Assembly: GCA_022600255.1 (NCBI GenBank)
Contig: JAHZKU010000125.1
Location: 1-19,749, forward strand
DNA: 19,749 nucleotides
Direction: 5' to 3'
Source: Actinomycetes bacterium
GTDB lineage: Bacteria > Actinomycetota > Actinomycetes > S36-B12 > GCA-2699445
The notes under the pieces: generated by a model
Database searches by the model: none
Told to the model about the DNA's origin: nothing
Seen by the model: the letters and a program-made list of their open reading frames with translations, nothing else
Shown here: positions 14,520 to 19,749 of the stretch, in pieces
Layout of the letters: every line of letters starts with the position of its first letter
Numbering within the stretch: the stretch's first letter is position 1
Translations under genes and position numbers: made by a program

Positions 14520-15880
14520 CCCAACAGACGCAGCCCATTGTGATTCAGGCCTTGGCAAACCTGCCCGAGATTCACGAAGGGCACGACCTCGCGGCCCTAA
14601 TTTCAGAACGCGCCCGAGCCGTAACCTGGCCCGACGGCGGTATCGGGCTGCGAGACGGCGATATCATTTGTGTCGCGAGCAAGGTCGTGGCCAAGGCCGA
14701 AGGTCGTACCCGCCCGGCCGAGAACCGAGCCGCCGCGATCCGTGCCGAAACCGTGGACATGGTGGCCGAACTGCCGGGTGACGACGCATCTGCGATCGTC
14801 CGCACTGCCACCGGGCTCGTGCTCGCGGCCGCTGGCGTTGATGCCAGCAATACTGCTGCCGGCACCGTTGTGCTCCTGCCCACAGATCCAGATGCCTCGG
14901 CCGCACGACTTCGGACGGAACTACACCGCCGCACAGGATTAACTAGAGTTGGAATCCTGATCAGCGACACCATGGGTCGGCCTTGGCGACTTGGGCAGAC
15001 TGATACCGCCATTGGTGTGGCCGGGGTGGTTCCGCTGCGCGACGAGACTGGCTGCTTGGACCGAGACGGCAACCTGCTTCAGGTAACGGCTGCAGCGATT
15101 GCAGACGAACTCGCCGCGGCTGGCGACCTGACACGGACCAAGAGCAGTGGTCATGCCGTCGTGATCGTGCGCGGCGTCGGCGCTCACGTGAGCCCAGATG
15201 ATGGCCCGGGGGCGCGAGCCTTGGTAAGACCGATCGAGGAGGATCTGTTCCACACCGGAGCCGACGCGGCCTATGCCGCGGGGCTCACGGCTGCCGTCAG
15301 CAGTCGCCGCACCATTCGGGCCTTCACCGATGAACCCGTGGATCCAGACCTGATCGTGGCCGCGGTTTCCGACGCCATCACCGCCCCGTCCCCGCATCAC
15401 ACAACACCCTGGCGGTTTCTGCGCATCGCAGACCCGGGGCTGCGGCGCAAGCTGCTCGATGCCATGCGCGCACAGTGGGAGGCCGATTTAGCTCAGATTG
15501 ATGGTTTCACGGCCGAGTCCATCCAGAAGCGCACCAAACGCGGCGACGTCCTGCGGCAGGCGCCGGCCTTGATCCTGCCGTTCCTAGACTTTGCCGCCGC
15601 CACCCACAACTATCCAGACGAGCGCCGGCGCGGCTTCGAGCGCGATCTGTTCATGATGTCGGGGGGCGCTGCGGTGCAGAATCTCTTGGTGGGCCTTTCG
15701 AGCCGCGGACTAGGCTCAGCCTGGATTTCCGCCACGGTGTTCTGCCCCGAGACCGTCCGCGAAGTCCTGAATCTGCCTAAGACCTATCAGCCCTATGGTG
15801 CCGTTGCGGCGGGGCACCCGGCCGAGTCTGCTAAACAACGGCCGAGCAAGAAGGTCGCAGACTACCTGCGTGTGATGTAG
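14516..15880 (+). CDS. fbiB: F420-0:gamma-glutamyl ligase fused to nitroreductase domain (FbiB)
   Basis: Two-domain enzyme of 454 residues that completes F420. The N-terminal CofE domain (about 1-248) adds a gamma-linked glutamate tail: GDIICVASKVVAKAEGR (48-64), GLVLAAAGVDASNT (100-113), ISDTMGRPWRLGQTDTAIGV (149-168), SSGHAVVIVRGVG (210-222). The C-terminal nitroreductase-fold domain (about 258-454) binds FMN and reduces the dehydro intermediate: SSRRTIRAFTDEPV (262-275), ITAPSPHHTTPWRF and GGAAVQNLLVGLSSRGLGSA. The length matches mycobacterial FbiB. The start is set by the ATGA overlap with fbiA; a longer open frame upstream lies wholly inside fbiA and is not used. It ends 7 bp from the convergent manC stop, with no room for a separate terminator. 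The separate guanylyltransferase gene fbiD is not in this window. Confidence 0.96.
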   Translation: MTQQTQPIVIQALANLPEIHEGHDLAALISERARAVTWPDGGIGLRDGDIICVASKVVAKAEGRTRPAENRAAAIRAETVDMVAELPGDDASAIVRTATGLVLAAAGVDASNTAAGTVVLLPTDPDASAARLRTELHRRTGLTRVGILISDTMGRPWRLGQTDTAIGVAGVVPLRDETGCLDRDGNLLQVTAAAIADELAAAGDLTRTKSSGHAVVIVRGVGAHVSPDDGPGARALVRPIEEDLFHTGADAAYAAGLTAAVSSRRTIRAFTDEPVDPDLIVAAVSDAITAPSPHHTTPWRFLRIADPGLRRKLLDAMRAQWEADLAQIDGFTAESIQKRTKRGDVLRQAPALILPFLDFAAATHNYPDERRRGFERDLFMMSGGAAVQNLLVGLSSRGLGSAWISATVFCPETVREVLNLPKTYQPYGAVAAGHPAESAKQRPSKKVADYLRVM

Positions 15881-15887
15881 CGCCACC

Positions 15888-17012
15888 TCACCGATCTGAT
15901 GAGAACCGGATGCTATGCGGGGGCAGCGTCATCTCAGGCCAGATCCGCGCGCCGTCGGTGAGCTCGTTGCCGGCGCCGACGACCGCACCTTCAGCAACCA
16001 CGCTCCCTCGGACCACCGCAGTTTCGCCGATCACGGCGTCTCCAGCCACCACGCTATTGATCACACGCGCCGAGTCTTCGATGCGTGCACCGGCCATGAC
16101 CACTGATCCCACCACCTTTGCGCCAGCACCAACCTGCGCACCCGAGCCGATCACACTGCCGCCGGTGACATCTGCGCTAGGGGAAACCTGCGAACCTGGC
16201 AGACACAACGAAGGCCCTACCGGACCCGGTACGGCACTAGATCGCACTCGACCGAGCACGAGATCAGCCGAACCCTGAACGAAGGACATCGGGGTTCCCA
16301 AATCCAACCAGTAGCCATCATCCACGACGCCGGTAACCCGGCGGCCTTGCGCCAGCAGGTCAGGAAACACCTCTCGTTCCACCGACACCGGCCGGTCGGC
16401 CGGGATTTCGTCAATGACACTGCGCTGGAAGACGTAGCAGCCTGCGTTGATTTGGTCGGTAACGATCTCTTCTGGAGTCTGGGGTTTCTCCAGGAAATCC
16501 AAGACGGCGCCCTGCGCATCGGTCGGGACAAGCCCGAAGGCGCTGGGGTCGGCAACGCGGGTCAGGAACAGCGTGACGGCCGCCTGGGTGTCCTGATGAC
16601 TCTTGATCAGGCTGGGCAGGTCGACCCCACTGAGCACGTCGCCGTTGAAGACCAGGACTGGGTCATCCGGGCCAGATTCCAGTGCTTCTGCTGCGAATCG
16701 AATTCCACCACCGGTCCCGAGCGGGACCTCCTCAGTGCGGTAGACCAACTCGATTCTCATATCCGAGCCATCACCGAAATAGGCGGAGAACACTTCTGGT
16801 CGATAGGACGTCCCCAAGATCACGCGCGTAACGCCGGCGTCTGCGGCCTGGGCCAACTGATGGGCCGTAAAGGGCACACCAGCCACCGGCAACATGGGTT
16901 TGGGGGTGTTGATGGTTAGGGGACGTAGTCGCGTGCCTTTGCCGCCGACCAACATTATGGCTTCCACGATCCCCAAATCTGGCACAAGCGCAGCCGCAAT
17001 GCTGCTAGACAT
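15888..17012 (-). CDS. manC: Mannose-1-phosphate guanylyltransferase (GDP-mannose pyrophosphorylase)
   Basis: Makes GDP-mannose from mannose-1-phosphate and GTP, the last step of the pathway begun by manA and manB. The nucleotidyltransferase domain shows LVGGKGTRLRPLTINTPKPM near the N-terminus, YRTEEVPLGTGGGIRFA, VFNGDVLSG, DQINAGCYVFQR, SVEREVFPDLL and YWLDLGTPMSF. The C-terminal part is a left-handed beta-helix of hexapeptide repeats (SVIGSGAQVGAGAKVVGSVV and on). The ATG at 17012 gives 374 residues. A GTG at 16967 (VEAIMLVGG, 359 residues) matches the usual family start equally well; neither has a strong ribosome binding site. The overall type matches mycobacterial Rv3264c. Glucose-1-phosphate nucleotidyltransferase activity cannot be fully excluded, but the context favours mannose. 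Confidence 0.92.
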   Translation of the reverse strand: MSSSIAAALVPDLGIVEAIMLVGGKGTRLRPLTINTPKPMLPVAGVPFTAHQLAQAADAGVTRVILGTSYRPEVFSAYFGDGSDMRIELVYRTEEVPLGTGGGIRFAAEALESGPDDPVLVFNGDVLSGVDLPSLIKSHQDTQAAVTLFLTRVADPSAFGLVPTDAQGAVLDFLEKPQTPEEIVTDQINAGCYVFQRSVIDEIPADRPVSVEREVFPDLLAQGRRVTGVVDDGYWLDLGTPMSFVQGSADLVLGRVRSSAVPGPVGPSLCLPGSQVSPSADVTGGSVIGSGAQVGAGAKVVGSVVMAGARIEDSARVINSVVAGDAVIGETAVVRGSVVAEGAVVGAGNELTDGARIWPEMTLPPHSIRFSSDR

Positions 17013-17077
17013 GCGCAACCAACCCGCCTTTCCCCGGCTAAGGCGGTCTGCGGCGCACCGGCCAACCGGGGGCCGAG

Positions 17078-17083
17078 TAAGCT
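17078..17083 (+). promoter_or_regulatory. Candidate -10 element of a leaderless TIGR03089 transcript
   Basis: TAAGCT ends eight bases before the ATG at 17092, in the 79-bp divergent gap with manC. GGAAG sits one base before the ATG, too close for a normal ribosome binding site. Confidence 0.35.
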
Positions 17084-17091
17084 TCGGAAGC

Positions 17092-17892
17092 ATGTCCAAC
17101 CCGAACCTACTGCTCGCGGCAGCCCGCCAAGAACGCGGCGACGCACCCGCCATCACTTGGTACGGTGCCGATCGCACGCGAATCGAGCTGTCTTACGCCA
17201 CCTTGGCCAACGCCGTGGCCAAGACCGCTGGCTTTTTGCAGGAGGAATTGGAGTTGGAGCCCGGTGACAGCCTGCGATTACAGTTGGGAAGCCACTGGCA
17301 AACCCCCGTCTGGATCAGTGCGTGCGCTGCGGTCGGGCTAGCTGTCGATTTGCGGTCGACGGCCGACCACAGCGCCGCCCCCCTCGTGAGTTTCTCCCTG
17401 ACATCTCTGTCGCAGTCGCCGTCAGCGGCTCCAGTCCTGGTTTCGGCCAATCCGTTTGGCCTACCCGGGGACGCACCTCCGGACGGGATTGTCGATCACG
17501 CGCGCGAAGTGATGCTGTTTCCCGACGTATTTGTCCCCGAGCCCGATGTACACGCCACCTTCGCCATCCGCGACGACGTCGGCCACTATGGCGTCGAGGA
17601 GGTGGCGAACCTAAGCAGCCAAAGCCAGCGGCGCTGCCACTTAGCTGCGGGCACCCCCACAGTGACCATGGCACTGCCCGAAACTCGCGCGGGCTGGCTC
17701 ACGGCTTGGGCACTCCCGATCTTCCTGGGCACCCACGCGGTGTTATGCCCGCCAGACCTGAACCAGCCGACCGAAACCAAGACGTTGGCTGACGTGCTCC
17801 AGCAAGAGGACGCGGCGACGATTGTCACATCGGCGACGGATCGGAACCAATATGCCGACCTTGCCGTCTCAGTGTGTGTGATTGAGCAGTAG
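17092..17892 (+). CDS. TIGR03089 family protein (short acyl-AMP-ligase-like)
   Basis: A 266-residue protein of the actinobacterial TIGR03089 family, a short relative of the N-terminal part of AMP-binding acyl-CoA synthetases. The beginning, NPNLLLAAARQERGDAPAIT, then LSYATLANAVAKTAGFL and WISACAAVGLAVDL, has the adenylating-enzyme pattern of an acyl-carrier-like helix pair. However, the phosphate-binding Ser/Thr/Gly-rich loop and the C-terminal lysine domain are not present, so it is unlikely to be an active ligase. The start at ATG 17092 is supported by the position of the family N-terminus; open frame further upstream overlaps manC on the other strand. Function is unknown. Members sit next to LCP and manC genes in mycobacteria too (Rv3268 region), so a role tied to the cell envelope is possible. 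Confidence 0.85.
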   Translation: MSNPNLLLAAARQERGDAPAITWYGADRTRIELSYATLANAVAKTAGFLQEELELEPGDSLRLQLGSHWQTPVWISACAAVGLAVDLRSTADHSAAPLVSFSLTSLSQSPSAAPVLVSANPFGLPGDAPPDGIVDHAREVMLFPDVFVPEPDVHATFAIRDDVGHYGVEEVANLSSQSQRRCHLAAGTPTVTMALPETRAGWLTAWALPIFLGTHAVLCPPDLNQPTETKTLADVLQQEDAATIVTSATDRNQYADLAVSVCVIEQ

Positions 17893-18160
17893 TGGCGAAC
17901 CCGGAGCAGCGATCAAGAAGAGGAACCGGTGCTGACATCCGCGACACAGTTGGATAACTATTTGCCCGAGGTAGCTGGGCCCGCGCTCCGATCGCATCCG
18001 GGCAAGGGCATATTTGGTTAGTAGTCCGTTCATCTGGCAACCGGGATTCGTTTGCATCTAGGCCACGCGCGAGTGGCCAATGCGACTCAGGAGGTTGGAC
18101 CAAGCCACCGGGCGCGTTGTGGGACAGGTGATCGATCGCGATTCAAAGGGAGGCACAGAC
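17893..18160. other. Gap before the LCP gene, with two inverted repeats
   Basis: 268 bp without a convincing gene. It contains the inverted repeat TTGCCCG (17962-17968) and CGGGCAA (17999-18005), with a 30-base loop that itself holds GGGCCC. It also contains a perfect hairpin GGCCAC/GTGGCC (18061-18066 and 18073-18078, six-base loop) 82 bases before the LCP start. Small open frames on the minus strand here show no family resemblance. I could not fix a promoter. Confidence 0.4.
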
Positions 18161-19615
18161 ATGGGAAAAGGTGACTCGTCACTTCCCAGACTTCCCGACC
18201 CGAAGGCCACCGCCGCAACGCCGGACGCGCCGGCCCCTTTGCCTCAGCCAAAGCCCCGGAAACGGCGGCGTCGCCTCGCTGGCATTTTTGTCCTAGTCGT
18301 ATGCATATTGCTGGGTGGCACCGTGGTCGGTGGGGCTTGGCTGTACTACCGGCTGTCTGGAAACGTGCAGACCATCTCGGTGGAAACCGCACCTTCCCCC
18401 GAAGCCAACGAGCCGGTCAATATCCTGCTGATGGGTAGCGACTCCAGAACCGGAAAAGGCAACAAGGGCTACGGTCTCGATGCTGGCCGCAGCGGCGAGC
18501 GGAGCGACACCACCATCCTGCTTCACATCTCGGCCGACCGCCAGAATGCAACAGCTGTGAGTATCCCCAGGGACACCTGGGTGCGGATGCCGGCCTGCGC
18601 CTCAGACGGTGTCGCCGGCACCTACGACAAGTTCAACACCGCCTTCCAAGAAGGTGGCGCCAGTTGCACAACTGAGGTGGTCACCGAACTCACAGGCGTT
18701 CCGATTCATCATGTGGCGGTCGTGGACTTCGGCGGGTTCAAGAACGTGATCGACGCCCTGGGCGGCGTTGAGGTTTGCCTGAATCAGCCAATCCAAGATC
18801 CAGACTCACAGCTGGACCTGCCTGCGGGAACCACATTGGTCGACGGCGAACGAGCCCTGGCCTTTGTGAGGGCGCGCAAGACCCTAGGGGATGGATCTGA
18901 CATCGGGCGCATCAAGCGACAGCAGGCTTTCCTATCCTCCGCGATTCGCAAAGCCACCGATACCGGACTACTGCTGAATCCAGTCAAGCTGTTCCAAGTT
19001 CTGGACACCGCCACCCAATCGCTCACGGTGGATGAAAGCCTTAACAGCCTGGGCCAGATGCGCACCCTAGTTGATAGTTTGCGGGCCATTGATCCGGCCA
19101 ACATCACGTTCGTTACGATGCCATTTACGTATCGTGCGGACAACGCCAACGTTGATGTAGATACAGTGCAGGCTGACAAGATTTGGCAGTCAATTATCAA
19201 TGACACACCTTGGCCGCCACCGGTAAGCCGCGGGCCTGACGGCAAGAAGGTGGTGGTCGCGCCCGAAGAGATCACCGTCAGAATCGTGGACGCCTCCGGT
19301 TCCCAGGCCGGCGAGAAGGCCTCCCGGCAACTGCGGGCCCTCGGCTTCAGCATCAGTGAAATAACCCAGGCCAACAAGAAACGTGGTGAGACAGAGGTGA
19401 GCTACGGGTCCGGGCTGCAGGACAGCGCCAGAACCGTGGCCTACATAACGGGAGCTCCCATGACGGAGAAGGACGACATCTGGACGACAACGTTGACCGT
19501 CGGGTCGGACTGGTCCAGTGTGAAGTCCGATGTGGTGGTCGGCAATTCCAAGAAGGCCGCTGACGAGACCTCAACGCAGGCCACCACCGCCGCAGAGCCA
19601 ATCTGCGCGGGCTGA
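18161..19615 (+). CDS. LytR-CpsA-Psr (LCP) family glycopolymer ligase
   Basis: A membrane-anchored enzyme that transfers lipid-linked glycopolymers to peptidoglycan (arabinogalactan or teichoic-type polymers, depending on the species). 484 residues: a proline-rich cytoplasmic start ending in PRKRRRR, one TM segment (about 41-62), the LCP domain (about 85-265) and a LytR_C domain near 385-470 (ITVRIVDASGSQAGEKASRQ). LCP signatures are NILLMGSDSR (87-96), ERSDTTILLH (113-122), SIPRDTWV (134-141) and RARKTLGDGSDIGRIKRQQ (237-255), carrying the Arg/Asp residues that bind the lipid pyrophosphate and metal. C146 and C169 may form the disulfide seen in actinobacterial LCPs. The ATG at 18161 has AGGGAGG eight bases upstream; an earlier in-frame ATG at 18080 has no such site. 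Comparable to the Rv3267 position in mycobacteria. Confidence 0.95.
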   Translation: MGKGDSSLPRLPDPKATAATPDAPAPLPQPKPRKRRRRLAGIFVLVVCILLGGTVVGGAWLYYRLSGNVQTISVETAPSPEANEPVNILLMGSDSRTGKGNKGYGLDAGRSGERSDTTILLHISADRQNATAVSIPRDTWVRMPACASDGVAGTYDKFNTAFQEGGASCTTEVVTELTGVPIHHVAVVDFGGFKNVIDALGGVEVCLNQPIQDPDSQLDLPAGTTLVDGERALAFVRARKTLGDGSDIGRIKRQQAFLSSAIRKATDTGLLLNPVKLFQVLDTATQSLTVDESLNSLGQMRTLVDSLRAIDPANITFVTMPFTYRADNANVDVDTVQADKIWQSIINDTPWPPPVSRGPDGKKVVVAPEEITVRIVDASGSQAGEKASRQLRALGFSISEITQANKKRGETEVSYGSGLQDSARTVAYITGAPMTEKDDIWTTTLTVGSDWSSVKSDVVVGNSKKAADETSTQATTAAEPICAG

Positions 19616-19749
19616 CCGGTCCATCACTCGCGACGCGCGACACAACCTACGTCGGGGCGTCCGGTTAACCCCTCCCCTCGCCTGCTCACCAGGCCAAACA
19701 GACTTACGTTTCGTCGCGGACTGGGCAACCTGCGGCAGCACCATTCCAA
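19616..19749. other. Region downstream of the LCP gene, no assigned gene
   Basis: 134 bp. A small inverted repeat, TCGCG/CGCGA with three loop bases, lies about 17 bp after the LCP stop, and the palindrome GGTTAACC follows further on; neither is a convincing terminator. A minus-strand frame from the window edge to a TAA at 19704-19706 could be the last 14 codons of a convergent gene, but this cannot be tested from the sequence available. Confidence 0.3.

Noticed and set aside
17825..18103. Minus-strand open frame of 92 codons in the gap before the LCP gene.
   Set aside because: No recognisable family, no good ribosome binding site, and it overlaps the end of the TIGR03089 gene; a chance frame in GC-rich DNA.
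19704..19749. Possible C-terminal end of a minus-strand gene at the right edge.
   Set aside because: Only 14 codons are visible and no family can be recognised; two other frames are also open.
1..19749. CRISPR arrays, tRNA or rRNA genes, insertion sequences, integrase or phage genes.
   Set aside because: No regularly spaced repeats, cloverleaf candidates, transposase motifs or terminal inverted repeats were seen; gene content is core chromosomal.

Overview
The window is a chromosomal segment of a high-GC actinobacterium. The gene content and order (ahcY, manA, phosphomannomutase, DUF3499, whiB2, fbiC, fbiA, fbiB, manC, TIGR03089, LCP) resemble the conserved block around sahH-manA-manB-whiB2-fbiAB-manC of Mycobacterium and other Actinomycetes. 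The FbiC is a fused CofG/CofH protein and the FbiB a fused ligase/nitroreductase, which is the actinobacterial form of F420 biosynthesis. The layout is not strictly mycobacterial, because several genes I would expect between these markers are absent and a large glycosyltransferase plus a DUF5719 protein sit beside whiB2. I would not name a genus; an uncultured actinomycete lineage is possible.

Layout. From 13421 leftwards every gene is on the minus strand. In transcription order these are fbiC (13421-10875), whiB2 (10592-10335), a giant glycosyltransferase (10229-6753), a DUF5719 envelope protein (6756-5191), DUF3499 (5127-4759), phosphomannomutase (4696-3296), a Trm112-like small protein (3303-3106), manA (3106-1982), a ZnT9-like cation transporter (1985-1044) and ahcY (924 to the window edge, cut off). 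To the right, fbiA and fbiB run on the plus strand (13488-15880), manC runs back on the minus strand (17012-15888), and a TIGR03089 gene and an LCP-family ligase run on the plus strand (17092-19615). The last 134 bases hold no gene I can assign with confidence.

How the genes fit together. Three themes are interleaved. (1) Activated mannose supply: ManA makes mannose-6-phosphate, the phosphomannomutase makes mannose-1-phosphate and ManC makes GDP-mannose, the donor for mannosylated envelope glycans. The membrane glycosyltransferase, its coupled DUF5719 partner and the LCP ligase are plausible consumers or assembly partners on the envelope side. (2) Cofactor F420: FbiC makes the deazaflavin Fo, FbiA attaches the phospho-lactyl type moiety and FbiB adds glutamates and reduces the intermediate. 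fbiC is divergent from fbiAB across 66 bp. (3) Control and housekeeping: WhiB2 (septation and cell-division regulator), AhcY (methyl-cycle recycling), a Trm112-like protein and a metal transporter.

Start-codon overlaps of the ATGA/TGATG type couple GT-DUF5719, Trm112-ManA, ManA-CDF and FbiA-FbiB. Several other genes have a TANNNT hexamer 6-8 bases before the start and no good ribosome binding site, which suggests leaderless mRNAs. No tRNA, rRNA, CRISPR array, insertion sequence or prophage gene was seen. The least-described part is the GT/DUF5719 pair, which carries two unusual internal insertions.
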